64,000 bases of DNA from Poa pratensis (GCA_947311845.1 CAMZMU010000081.1:5966551-6030550), one strand, 5' to 3'; shown: positions 33,690 through 45,299, counted from the first letter of the stretch. Notes: a model not told the origin generated them from the sequence alone. Numbers and translations: made by a program.

Positions 33690-35516
33690 TCGATGTACAT
33701 GCATAAAAAAGAGAGATCTCTAAAATACAAGTGACGAGTGTAATCGGTTTTCTCTTTCGTGCAGTGGCTTAGGAAGCATGCCTCTCCTTTTCGGAAAAAG
33801 TGGGGTTTAGGAATCCAGCAGCCCATGCATGCTAGGAATATACCACAACTACTTGGCTCCCATCTAGTAACAAGCATGTAGCAGCCAAGCACCAGATCCA
33901 AAGCACAAACCATAATCCAATCACAAGCCTCGCAAATGGAGGGTGGTTAATAGCAAGGACACCCACTTTACTTACTTGACCCCCATCTAATTTCGAGTTG
34001 TACTCAAATGGAGAAATAATTTAAGTGCAAGTGCCAAAGGGAGAAGGGGCCCAAGTGCAACAAATGATTAAGTCCCCATCAGAAAAGTGCGAGAAGGCAG
34101 GGCCGGGCATGCAAGAGATTCCATCTCCTTTGTATTTTTGCTGCCTTCGGTGGGGTTTCTCTCTGTTTTGCTTGTTGCAATTATGTACCCAACAACCAAC
34201 TGATGTGCTTTTGACCATCTTTTAACATGAGTTAAGTAGTGTAGGCTTTTAACATGAGTTAAGGTAGCGTAGGTAAGTTCATGGCGAAAGCACTTGCAAG
34301 TACAGCAGGTAATAATAGAGGGATCGATTGACAAATAATGGTAAAATCCCTCACACTGTGGATTGAAACTGAATCTAAATCTTATAAGATCTACTTTCAG
34401 TTTTGTAAATGCTATGAAAATCTTATGTTTGCTGAAAAGATAAATGAAAATTAACTCTTGTTTGCAATAGAAATGGAAATAAAACAAGTTAGATCGGGGT
34501 GTTGGACGGTTACTAAAAATACCAACCATTGTAAAACTAAAAAAAACTTGTAATAAACAAACATGGACTTGTGAAGGGAGAAATAAAGGATCAGGCATGG
34601 AAATCGTACTTTTGAAGGTGGTTATTGATGCACTAGTAGACTTTTCAACCTTTTTCCATCATTTTCTACTCGGCTAAAAAGGCTACAGATCCTAAAATTA
34701 TCAGGTGCAACCAGAGAAAGAAAAGAGAGCTAAAGATTGGAGAAAAGGGGGAAAAGAATTGCGCCCAAGGGATGCCCGTGCAAGCCGGATATGGAAAATA
34801 ATAATAATAAAAGGCTCCATATATATGCAAATTCCTCACAAATCGAAATGGGTAGTATCGGCTAGCTTAGCTATCACAGTGCATATGCATGTGCATGTAC
34901 GCACGTATAGCCATTTCGTTGTACAGATCGGGCACAGTAAGTTGCAACAAAGATCTGCAAAGGAACAAAACACGACTCGATGTGACTTGCATACATGGGC
35001 TTCAAGCCAAGACAGCACTCACATGTCAGTGAGATTCTTGCCACACACAGCTATTTCTCTTGAAAATGAAAGTTTAACTAGTATTTGAGACAGGTTACTA
35101 AATTTACTTTTGTACTCCCTACGTTAGAAAAAATAAGTGACCCAGTAATCTGCTTGTATGAAGTAGGAGTAAATGAAAAAAGAGACATTTTCTTTCATTT
35201 GTAGGTATTGATCATTGGAGTAAATCAAATTTGCACTGGACATTCCATAGTGAAACGAGCTAGCGAAATCAATTATGAAGGGGAGCTCATTCATAAGCTT
35301 CCTCCTATCATCTCAAATAGTAGTTGATCCCTACCAACTGCTATACAGAGACACTAATGGTGAGCTGAGCTAGCTAACGTCGACTACATACTGATCATAA
35401 CATAAAGTGAAATTGAGACCAGAGAAGCAATGAAAACTAGCGGTAGCTGGCTGCGTTTCTCACTGACTGTGAATTAACAGTTTTACCCCGGCCGGTCCGG
35501 TGGGTGTGGCTTGACT
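33690..35516. other. Intergenic DNA downstream of KRP
   Basis: No gene or complete element is recognised. The minus-strand KRP 3' untranslated region should lie in the rightmost few hundred bases. Confidence 0.45.
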
Positions 35517-36187
35517 TCACGTGCTCGCCGGCGACCAGTCGAAGCGGCCTTCCAGCGGGCGGTCGAGGGCGATGTCGTAGTTGTACCTGAGAGGAACAGC
35601 ATGCAGCTCGCGTTAGCATGAACGAATTAGACCGTGCCCTGGGAATGGAATTGTGCTGCGAGAGTCGCGCGCTCACGTCTCCATGAACCTCCGTCGCTCC
35701 GCGAGCTCGGCCGCCGCGAAGAACGCCTCGACCTCCGCTTCCAGTGGCGACCGGGATTCTACTGTGGCGTCGTTCTCGTGGTGGGGCACCACGCTTCTGA
35801 TTGAACAAAAACGATACCAGCTTGTGTTGAAAATTGAAATTGCAAGTGCGGACGAGCTAATGAGCCAGTAAATTCGAGTGCTAGCTTCATTCAGTATATA
35901 TCGAACCTGTCAGCACCGCAGCCCTCGTTGCAGAAGACGACTGGACTCTCCTGCGAAGGCGGCAGCTCCGCGTCTTCCTCGCCGGCCTGCGAAGCAAGCA
36001 CCCGTCGTCCACGCCGCTGCCTCGCGCCCGTCTTGCTGCAGCAGCGCTGCCCCCGCCCGTGGCGCCGCCTTGTGGGGCTGCCGGCCGCGGCAGGCACGCG
36101 CCGCCCGCTGCGCAGCGTCAGGTACGCCGCGGCCTCGACCGCCGGCGACAGCCGTTGCCGGCAGCTGCTCCTCAGGCACTTGCCCAT
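35517..36187 (-). CDS. KRP: Cyclin-dependent kinase inhibitor, KRP/ICK family, three exons
   Basis: Exons (minus): 36187-35907, 35796-35677 and 35586-35517, GT-AG introns, 156 aa. The N-terminus MGKCLRSSC...VEAAAYLTLRSGRR matches the plant KRP start and its LTLRS-type motif. A basic middle (RRRHGRGQRCC, RQRRGRR) could act as a nuclear localisation signal. The C-terminus EVEAFFAAAELAERRRF (115-131), YNYDIALDRPLEGRFDW (135-151) is the CDK/cyclin-binding domain, related to animal p27Kip1. KRPs bind CDKA-cyclin D complexes in the nucleus and restrain the G1/S step and endoreduplication. Oddities: it is shorter than most grass KRPs I recall, and Thr134 stands before YNYD where Lys is usual. A hAT MITE ends about 220 bp upstream of the start. 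Intact by splice phase. Confidence 0.92.
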
Positions 36188-36408
36188 GAGCTCAAGCTCC
36201 CTGCGCTCGCGGCAGGTAGGCAGTCGCTTTCTCAGGTGCAGGTAGCAATGTGTTAACGCGCGCGCGTCAGCAGCATCACCGAAGTAAGTTATGTGCTTCC
36301 TTCCCGAGAGCGAGCAGCGAGTGATCAGCTGAGGTGGTGGATATGGATGAAGCTTGTAATAACGACGAGGAGCTAGGCGGTTACCGAATCAAAGCTCGTC
36401 ACGTCACG

Positions 36409-36692
36409 CAGGGCCGGCCCTGGCATTTGTGGGCCCCGGTGCAAGACAAAGAAAAAAGGCCCTACATGTCAACAATTGCTCACATACACAATCGAGCTGA
36501 GCGTCGAACGTACAAGGCTTGGCTTTTTCTTCTCAGCCGAGCTATGCGAGTACAGGGCCCTAACCAGCTGCTACTAATTGGACTGACTCGTTACATTTTT
36601 TCCTAATCTAACATGATGTTTAGAGGATGGACCAATCTGGATGGGCCCTAAGGAGTCGGGGGCCATGTGCGGCCGCACAGGCTCCGGCCCTG
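36409..36692. mobile_element. hAT-type MITE
   Basis: Inverted ends CAGGGCCGG and CCGGCCCTG with a perfect 8-bp target duplication ACGTCACG (36401-36408 and 36693-36700), the hAT hallmark. 284 bp, no transposase. It lies in the upstream region of the KRP gene, about 220 bp from the start codon. Confidence 0.93.
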
Positions 36693-37312
36693 ACGTCACG
36701 CGTACGTAATTGAGAGCGACGGCGTCGGTCGATCTCCCGGTTGTATACTTGTATCTCGCGGGGTTTAGGCGGTGTCGACGCGTAGACCCTGTTGAGGTTA
36801 GTTTTGGCTTTTGGTTTTTGACTTATACTAGTTGGCATGTACGTGCAACGCACGTTTTTATAATTAAATGGAGACAATTTACAAGTAGGAAAATACCATA
36901 TTAAGGTATCGTGGAGCACACAATATCATTAAGCACGTCCTTCAATAGCGACACCGCCTCAGCCATCATTGCCTACTTGTAGAGGGGAAGAGGAAGAGCG
37001 CATGGAGTATGCACTGGAAATGAAGTTGACGCCATCCTTGTCGTTGTTTTCGCGGAATATGCCCTCGGCCCAGTAGGATTATGTGGCGCTTCCCGGAGAT
37101 ACACCCACAGGAAGGAAGGAGGAGCTTCAGAGTCCAGTAGGGCGAAACATGCAACCTAAGCTAAATTAAATGGAATCGGAATCACAACAATTAATTAAGA
37201 GGTTCCAGTTATTTTTCTACCATCAAGTTAAATGTTTGTTAACATGTCAAAACAAGGCATGGGTGATCTATACAAAATTAAATAGAATACAAACATCATT
37301 TATATTAATATC

Positions 37313-39062
37313 TGATGGCCCTTTACGTAATTACCTGCGTGAAAAGTAAATGGGTTAGGTTGAGACTCCAAGCGCAGAGTGTATGTAGTAGTGGAAGACA
37401 GTTTTCCCCACGAGGGGTGACTCGAGGGTTTAATATCGAACTCTCGGGGAACCAGTATTTCAGGTGTTATCTCCTTATACTTCTCTTGAGAACTTGCAAC
37501 AAAATAAATTGTTTTGTGCCCTCAACCTCACCAAGTGGTTGTCAAGCACAGGGTGTGAGAATGATAATAAAATAAATATGCAAACAGGAGTAAATATGCA
37601 ATGATGGTAAAATAAATATGCAAGGATGATGGTAGTAATGATAAATGATATTTTTGGGTTTTTTATGATGAATGCAAGATGTAAAATTGTTTTTGCATTT
37701 TCGGATTTAATAATGGCAGCAAACAAAAGTGGTGATAAAAGTGTTGGAAAGATGTTTCTTATAATTAAAAATGGACTGGGGTTCATGGTTTCACAAATGC
37801 ACTCTCTCTTGATAACGTGGTAGACAATGGAACACTAAAATTAACATGTAATATGGCAAGACATGGTTTGACAAGTTATTAATAATATGGGCATCACGTC
37901 CTAACATAGAGATCTCAAGTATAAGTTGTTCTCTCTCTTATGCTCCACCAAGATGCGAACTAAATCATAACACCTTATTAATTAAGATAAATCAGAGCAT
38001 AGCAATAAGTTCAATGACATGAAGTTAAAATAAGAACATGCTAGATCTAGTCATGGATATAGTGGCCAAGGTCACATCCACTCTCCGGTAGCATGGTATT
38101 TTTGTTTATCCCTAGTGAGGTAACAAAGTAAGGTAGAAAACCCAAGTGGATCGCAGAACTTTCTCTCACGTTCACTGCACTAGCCACCTCCCGTTACTCC
38201 AACTAATGCACACGTTCCCCCTCACATGCTCTCATAAACATGCTTGATCATGACAAGTAAATAAGAACGGGGTACATAATATGCATCTACTTTCATAACT
38301 GAAACAAAACCATTACAATCTCAAACATGTATTAACTCATAATAAAGATCCACCACAAAGGAATTACATAGATGACCGTAATCATGTTCAGCAGCTCATA
38401 CGGTACTAATTAGTGAAGCTCATAGAGAGGAGAGATACATAAGTTACTTCCACAAACCCATAGTCCAGGGGTGGACTACTCCCTCTTCATCATGTGTCGG
38501 TGGAGATGTTGTTGGAGGGGAAGGAGACCACACCGGCAGCGCCCCGCCGGAGTTTTCCCCCTCCAATCTTCAGCTCCAGGTCTCTGTTTCGTGGTTTCTG
38601 TGTTTCGGCGGCGCTCCCTTTCGCGATAGCCCTGGGGGGGGGTCTATATATAGTCGTTTTTAGGCCAAGGCGAAGCTTCGGGAAGAAAGATCGACGGCAG
38701 CGGAGGCCCGGGGGCCAGTTTGGTGGGTCCCACACGGTCAGGGAATCTGGCCACGTGGGCCCACCCCTTTCGGCCTTCTGGTCTCCGTTTCTTCGATTCC
38801 TTTGCGCCTACGTTTCGTTCCTTCCAAAAAAGTGATCCCCGTAAAATCTTAGGTCATTTGGACGTCGTTTGGGTCCCTGAAACATCAAAATATAGAAAAA
38901 GAGGTTTTCTGACAGCGCAGGGTTAATTCCAGAAAAATGGGGAAGTTGTTAATTATCCCCAAAACTCAATATAAATCATGAATATAACCCTTATATGATG
39001 CAAATAACATGGAATAACATGTAATAAAATGTAAAGTTCATGTATGCATTTTACATGCATCA
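37313..39062 (-). mobile_element. Solo LTR inside the Helitron
   Basis: In minus orientation it starts TGATGCATGTAAAATGCATA and ends GGGCCATCA. The target duplication is ATATC (37308-37312 and 39063-39067), 1750 bp. Same family as 8881-10609 but in opposite orientation, with shared stretches along the whole length. Confidence 0.9.
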
Positions 39063-39399
39063 ATATCCCACACATTCCATATTTAGTCATTTAGAGATAA
39101 TGCAAAAGACCACTAAGATACAAGCTAGATGATGCAAACATGATCATGGATGGCATATTAAAAAATTCACACTTTTCTGATAATTATAAACATATAATTT
39201 GTAGCATTTGGAGTTATACAACAAAAGTTATGAATATAGCCATAATTGGCAAAATAGAAGGAATAAGGATAAAAGGTGGAAAATTGTAGTCCTAGGATTT
39301 GAACTCAGGTTCTGATGGGAAGGAAACAGATGCAATTGCCACTTAGCTGGGCTGGTGTTTATGTACGAAATCAGATTCGACAAAACAGGAACAGAGTTA

Positions 39400-39965
39400 A
39401 CTGAATTTGACGGGAAGCTTCAGGTTCAGAACTTCAGAGGCAAAACCACGGCGACCATGTGCGGCAGCGGGCAGCGCTGGTGACCAAAGAGGGGCGGCGT
39501 ACTCTGGGCGCAGAGAAGATGCTGGAGGGGTGTTGCTGCCGTGCGCGTGTGGTTCAGGAGGCAGGGAGAAGCAGCGTCTCCAACAACACGAGCTTCAGCT
39601 CGCATTCATGGCGGTCAGCTCGGGTCGTTGCAGGGGAACCACGTAGAGGAAGCAAATAACTGGGGAGAGGGAAGAAATTGGTAGAGGAGTTCATGTAGAG
39701 GTTGTTGCTAAAGGCGATTGAGTTCGGGGACGACTAGAAGGCGACGAATTCTGTCGAAGAAGCGCGGCAACCGAAGGGGAAGTCATGGATGTCGACCTTG
39801 GTGTTGATTCCGACAGCTCCGGCTCTTCCTCGGGGACGATGTGGACGGAGCTCCGCTCCGATTCCTGCGCTCAGGAGGTCTTGGCGATGACCGAGGCGAG
39901 AGGAAGGGGAGAGAGGCGACGGCGGCGCTGGGCGAGCTTCTGAAGCTCCTGTCGGTCTCTCTCGG
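39400..39965. other. GC-rich cargo in the second Helitron
   Basis: GC-rich stretch with short frames on the plus strand (79 and 66 codons), not recognised. It may be a captured gene fragment, as in the other Helitron. Confidence 0.35.
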
Positions 39966-40171
39966 GAGGTGGAGAAAGAGGCCGGAGAAATAGACTCGTA
40001 CCTATGTTCAAAAAAAGAAAAGACTCGTACCGGTTCGTTTTCTGGGTGTTGAGGTGCTCAACACGGAGGGGACGTTTTCGATCGTTAGATCTACCTTTGA
40101 CGATCTAGATTTAATGTATCCGGAACATGTTTGCTCTTTTAATAGTAATATAGATAAGGTGTTTTTGATAC

Positions 40172-40568
40172 GGAAAGTCATTTGTATTCCGAGCTCCACT
40201 GCTCACTTCGTTTAACAAAAATCAAAACAATATTTAGAAGTTTTAAAATAAATTGAAAATAATTCTGAATATAGTCCATGATGTAGCCTACAAACGTGTA
40301 AAATCACGACGCGACATTCTTTATGTTATGGACTACACAAAATGTTATTTTTTTTGGAGATTTGAAACAATATACTCAGATCTATACATTTGTCTTTGGT
40401 GTAGTCCAAAATATAAAGCATTTCTAATTGAAATTTTGCACGTTTTTAGAATACATCATTGAGAATATCGATGATTTTTTTCACATTTTTTGAAACTTTA
40501 AAATATGATTTTTGAATTTTTTAAAACACAGTGAGCACTGGAACTCGGGAGTAAGAAATCTCCACTCC
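40172..40568. mobile_element. Mutator-like MITE, copy 2
   Basis: The left end GGAAAGTCATTTGTATTCCG and right end CTCGGGAGTAAGAAATCTCC form an imperfect inverted pair around an AT-rich interior of about 350 bp. It stands next to copy 3 and close to the Helitron end. Confidence 0.55.
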
Positions 40569-40626
40569 TTTTGATTTTGGTTTTTGACTTATGCAACAAT
40601 GTCTAGTTAAAAGACAAAAGCCAAAA

Positions 40627-41025
40627 GAGTAGAGATTTGGTGCTCCCGAGCTCCAGTGATCTCACCATTTTCAAAAATATTAAAACTATATTTTAAATTT
40701 TCAAAAAAATTATGCATATTCTTAATGATTTATCCTACAAGCGTGGAAAATCATAATGCAAAATATTTTATGTTTTGTGCTGTACAAAAATAACAAATGT
40801 ACAGATTTGAGTATAGCGTATAATGTATAGTTTCAAATTTCCAACTTTTGTCATTTTTGTGTAGCTCGTAATACGAAATATTTTGCATTGAGAATTTTCA
40901 CGCCTATAGTATACTTCATTAAAACATGCATGATGTTTTTCAGAATTTTTTAAATTCATAAGTATGATTTTCGAATTTTTTAAACTGGAAGGAGCAAGAG
41001 TGCTCGGGAGCCAAAATCACTTTCC
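40627..41025. mobile_element. Mutator-like MITE, copy 3
   Basis: The left end AGAGATTTGGTGCTCCCGAG and right end CTCGGGAGCCAAAATCACTT are inverted repeats. The interior resembles copy 2 (AATCA...TTTTATGTT...GTACA). The two copies are separated by about 58 bp that contain a near-palindromic CAAAAGCCAAAAG stretch. Confidence 0.6.
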
Positions 41026-41175
41026 GAAGCCAAAAGCCCTTTTGTGACTTATAAGCCAAAATCCGAAAAGTCAGAAATAAATCTAAACAAACATGGTCAA
41101 GCCTTTTATTTTTTATATTCAGGGTTCGCGTAGGCTGTCGTTAACGTTGATTAAAACTTGGCAAGCGCAGTGAGT

Positions 41176-41315
41176 GTAGCATCTCTAGCAGATCCCAAAA
41201 ATTATAGATTTTTGAGTATCCATTCTCAGAGGACCCGTCCCGCAAAACATTTTTGAGTATACTGAAAAAAGCTTTTTAGTACATGGTTTTTGTGTCGCTA
41301 GAGAGATGCTCTACA
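41176..41315. mobile_element. Small MITE-like repeat
   Basis: TGTAGCATCTCTAGCAG at the left and its imperfect complement GCTAGAGAGATGCTCTACA at the right, about 140 bp, non-coding. A lone copy of the left terminus recurs at about 55334-55352. Confidence 0.55.
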
Positions 41316-41359
41316 CAAAAATGACACCATCTAACCCCATGGACAGACACTGTTCACAC

Positions 41360-41637
41360 TATAGAATTCCTGCATTAACCATCTAGACCAAAAGTCCGAA
41401 TTGATGATATGGACTACGCAATTATTTATATCTCAACACTCCCCCTCACGTCTAGACTATTTTTGTCCTTAGCGTGGGTTCGGTGCAGGCTACTGAATCT
41501 TCTTTTAATACTTCATGAGGAGAGTCTTGAACTCGAGACCTCATGGCTCTAATACCATATAGAATTGCTGCACTAGTCATCTAAATCAAAAGTTAGAACC
41601 GATGGAAAGGGCTATGCAATATATTTATATCTCAACA
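41360..41637 (-). mobile_element. SMART/TRIM-type miniature LTR retrotransposon
   Basis: Two direct repeats of 79-80 bp (41360-41438 and 41558-41637) begin TATAGAATT and end CTCAACA on plus. In minus orientation the LTR starts TGTTGAGATATAAATA. A Met-tRNA-like primer site (TGGTATTAGAGCC, minus, 41545-41557) abuts one LTR and a purine tract (GTGAGGGGGAG, about 41439-41449) abuts the other. The interior is only about 119 bp and codes for nothing. Flanks CACAC and CACAT fit a degraded target duplication. Confidence 0.85.
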
Positions 41638-42454
41638 CACATAACCGACGAACAACATTAGTCGAGGTTGCTGCATCCGTCATTGGCCTTGACAGCCATG
41701 TCTTTGATCCATCGACCGTGGCTTTCATGTCAATAACTACTAACACAGAATTATCACAACGACTACAAGAAACTCACATCGATTTGTGCCAACTAGATAG
41801 TTCGCTACGTTGAAATATATTGCTCGTCCTTCTTTGTCACTTTGTAATTTCTAGTGAATTGTCTACTGCATGAATTTAATATGGCGTCAAATTCAAGTGG
41901 TGCCAAGTTACAGACTCGATGAATGCACTATTAAATCTAAAATAGTTGTGGCCTTTTATCGATCCAACATCCAAGGTCTGTTGAAATGATCGAAATGGTC
42001 GACTAGAGAAGAGGATCATGAATACACGCCTACAAATTTTAGTTTTTTCCTTTTAACAATTTACGGATCGGATAACAAAAATATATGTTATCTAGATATG
42101 CAACTAGGTGAGAACAAGCTATATAGAAAGATACAACTACCTTACAAGATCAATACGATAACAAGCTAGTGAACACGTAATTAAAGGTAAAGATGAGAAG
42201 TAACCACACAATTGAGATGAGGATGCATTTCTTCGAAATTCACACCTTTTGGGCGCTAATCTCTGTTGGAGTGTGCGGAGATAAACTGCTACCTGACGCA
42301 TAAGATCTAACCTTATTCTTCTCGACCTATCCCACTAAGAGAAATGTGTTGGTTTACTAGTGGTACCCTTTAAGGCGATCACGGAACCTTTACGAACTGT
42401 TTGGAGCTACTCCACAACTTTGATGAAGCCTCCCAAAAATGGCGGAAGCCTCTC
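41638..42454. other. Intergenic DNA, target of the second copia element
   Basis: No gene recognised. The sequence next to the insertion continues at 52728 and may be older retrotransposon sequence. Confidence 0.4.
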
Positions 42455-43524
42455 TGAAAGGATACGTATGGCCACCTAGAGGGGGGGGGGGTGAATAGGT
42501 GCTACTCAATTTTTCAGTTCTTTTTCGAGTTTAGGCTTGATACAAAGGTAAATTCTCTAGATATGCAACTAAGGTGAATTTACCTATATGTCAAGTTAAC
42601 ACCATACTAGGCACGATACAAGTAAAAACTAGCGAGAAAGGAGTAACCGAACGGGAAGCACGCGGAGACAAAGAGTTATTCCCGAGTTCCTCCTTTTTAG
42701 GGGAGTACGTCTCGTTGGAGGGGTGTGAGTATCAAACTCAAGACGCCACAAATGGCCTCACCCTATTCTCCGATGAACCTTGCCCAAAAGCTCGGTTCAC
42801 CTTCCTTATCGGAATCCTTCAAGGCGGAATCCGGAGCCCTTACAACAACTTGAGGCTCAAACCCACAAAAGGATTGGGGGCTCCCAAGCACAACAACACC
42901 TGCTACACAAAAGTAACAAGGAAGTGAGAACAGCAAGATGCCTAGGTTTTCCTAGAGGAAACCCTAGGCTCAAATCCCTCAAGTGAATGAGGGGGAAATG
43001 AAGAACGGCTTGGTGAAGATGTAGATCGGTGCCTTCTCCTTCAATCCTCCAAAGATCAACGCTTTTGGGTGGAGGGATTGGGAGATCTAGGTTGGTGAAG
43101 CTTTCATTAATGGAGGAGAGAGAATCTTGAAGCTTGGAAGAGCTGGAGGTAGGTGGAGGGGTATAAATACCCCTCCAGAAAATCTGGCCGTTGCAGTCTT
43201 CAGAGGGCCGGATATTTCCGGGTAAGTGCCGGAAATTTCCGGCAGGGCCGGATATTTCCGGGCCGAATCCCGGAAATCTCCGGCTAAATATCCGGCCAGC
43301 AGCTGGGGTACACCAGTACCAGACTTTGCTCACGACTTAGCCGAAATCAAGTTCCCCGGATATTTCCGGCCCCGGAAATCTCCGGCCAAGACAGAAAAGA
43401 TGAACTTTCTCTCTTCTTAATTTATGAACCTGAAACAATCAAACTTCACAACATAGCAGCTTATTAGGACTCTATTCATGTTGTCTTTATTCACCAAAAG
43501 TAGGATGAAAGATATGCCCTTTCA
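42455..43524 (-). repeat. 3' LTR of the second copia element
   Basis: 1070 bp. It lacks two short blocks present in the other LTR, both at CCGGAAAT-type repeats. It contains several CCGGAAATTTCCGG/CCGGATATTTCCGG motifs (about 43200-43385). Confidence 0.92.
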
Positions 43525-43540
43525 ATCTCCCCCTTTTTGG
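43525..43540 (-). promoter_or_regulatory. Polypurine tract
   Basis: The minus strand reads CCAAAAAGGGGGAGAT directly before the LTR start TGAAAGGG; it primes plus-strand DNA synthesis in LTR elements. Confidence 0.85.
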
Positions 43541-43973
43541 CGAATAATGACAACATGACTAGAGGGATTTGCAAAATATAGACGGGCTCCCCCTAATGTG
43601 TGCATTATTACGAATATGTTCTTGAATACAAAATGCACACGACTTATTGGAAAAAAACACCCCCTAGATTTTACAAACCTCGCAAGTTCAAGCCAAGATA
43701 TAAACTTACAAGAAAGGAACTTGCCACGCACAATAATACACATAATAGATAGTTCAAAGGAGTTCTCATATGTCTTACCACACATGCAAATAGAGGTTCA
43801 CTTAAAACAAACAAATAAAACAAGTTGGGAGCAACAAGCATAAGATACAAATAGAAGAAAAACGCAAGCTTGTACTCCCACCCATGCAAATCCCCGAAGA
43901 CCTAATAGAGATACTTCTCCCCCTTTGGCATTACGCCAAAAAGGGAGAGAGACCGATGCTAGCGCCCCAAGCA

Positions 43974-45290
43974 TCACGCGTCCGGGTCATTGCCATCCTC
44001 ATCAAGATCCACATCATCCTCGACCTCACAGTTCCAGTTAACCGCTTCAGCATTCCATTGCTCATAAGGAATCAACTTCTTAGGAGGCTTGGGAGCATTG
44101 GGAATCTTGAGATGATCAAAGATCTTGGACTGATTGGTCAGAATAGCATGCCTCTCTTCATACGCGACATAGTTTTCCTTGTGGAGTTCAGAGCCCATGC
44201 ATAACATCTTCTCCATGGCGCGGACAACCCATGGACGGTTCTTCGGAGGACCAGCTTTCTTCACCTTGGGGTTACTAGGAGCTCGAGACCGAGAATCATT
44301 CACAAGATCTTCATCAATGTCTAGCATGGTGGCTTGCTTTTGAATCACATGAGCAGATTTCTGGACCAAACGGACATAAGAGTGAGATTCACAATCAAGG
44401 GCAAGATCCACATCCTTTGCTTCTTCCTCACTTAGAGGATAGAATGCTTGATGAGCTTCATAATATAAGGAGCATATGGAGGAACCTTCCTCTCCATGAC
44501 AGCTTGGTACATCTCATGAAAAATGAAATCCATCACATCAATACGGCAAGAGTTAGGAGCGGGATCACCAAGCAAGTAAGTCTCATGCGCGAAAGCCAGA
44601 AGAGGGACAAGGCCTCCTCGAATATCATCGTTGTTGCCGGCGCTAGGAGCAATGGTGTGACGGAACATGCGAAGCAGAATATCATACACCGGCAAGAGCC
44701 CTGTGATAGTACCAATAGAGCCTCCAGTAACATAGAGATCAGCCAAGATGTTCTTGTTGGGGGTAACACCTTCCACATGCATACGCTCACCTTGAGGGCT
44801 GAGGTTGCCTTCAAAAGGATAGCCAAGAAGGTCCGCAAAGTCATGGAAGGTAGCATGAAGCCTGTGAGGCCCTGACATCCAAGTCATACCACGGTCTGGA
44901 GATGAATCAAACACAACTGTGGAGTAAAACTGATGAATCAAGGGAATGTTGTAGTTGCAAGAGGATTTCATCAATTTCCTCAAACCCATAGCATCAACTA
45001 CACTGACTGCCCCACCAAAATAGTCTGCCTTGGTTGCTAGCTTCTGAAAGTTGATAACCTTGTGAGGGCAAACTTTGTGCTTGTCAGACAGCTTGAGATA
45101 AAGCTCACGGTGCAGCAGCTCCATCTGAGAGGTCCAGAAACAGGTATCAATGTCTTCCTCTTGAGGAACCTCATAAGTGAATGCCGAACGCCAAGTGCGA
45201 AACTCAGACAAGGACAGATCGTCCAGAGATCGCTGTACAGACTTGTTCTTTGGGCGCCGACGCTTCTTTGCAAAGGCACTTGGCTGCTTT
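43974..45290 (-). pseudogene. Extra ORF downstream of pol, plant-transposon-protein-like, frameshifted
   Basis: Two minus-strand frames make up this ORF. 45211-44432 (259 codons, still open upstream to about 45290) reads MSEFRTWRSAFTYEVP, FYSTVVFD...GMTWMSGPHRLHATFHDFADLLGYPF. This resembles the family called putative plant transposon protein (PF20167-like: aromatic FY...W M...G.. ..AT F.. FA.LLG). 44411-43974 (145 codons) continues with an acidic tail (NCEVEDDVDLDEDGND). A one-base frame change near 44455 separates them. It has the same sense as pol and sits between pol and the 3' LTR, the place of env-like ORFs in some plant elements. No signal peptide or membrane segment is evident, so env function is not supported. 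The role is unknown. Confidence 0.6.
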
Positions 45291-45299
45291 CTGACTCGG

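Larger units (their letters stand above)
36828..40154 (-). mobile_element. Non-autonomous Helitron, split by a solo LTR
   Basis: On the minus strand it starts at 40154 with TCTATATTACTATTAAAAG and ends CTAG at 36828. The subterminal hairpin ACGTGC-AAC-GCACGT is at 36841-36855. The host bases are A (40155) and T (36827) in minus sense. Without the solo LTR (37313-39062 plus one duplication) it is about 1.57 kb, too short for a Rep/helicase. Its 5' half holds a GC-rich stretch. Confidence 0.82.

Noticed and set aside
34705..35088. 127-codon plus frame
   Set aside because: No recognisable domain, splice context or composition bias; it looks like chance in downstream DNA.
35878..36245. Several plus and minus frames of 65-105 codons
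   Set aside because: Shadows of KRP exon 1; only the frame from 36187 joins by splicing to the CDK-binding domain.
43200..43385. CRISPR-like reading of the repeated CCGG motifs
   Set aside because: Units are palindromic, irregularly spaced, lie inside LTRs, and the DNA is plant nuclear.
43974..45290. Calling the extra copia ORF an envelope gene
   Set aside because: No signal peptide, membrane segment or cysteine pattern is seen; only its position is env-like.
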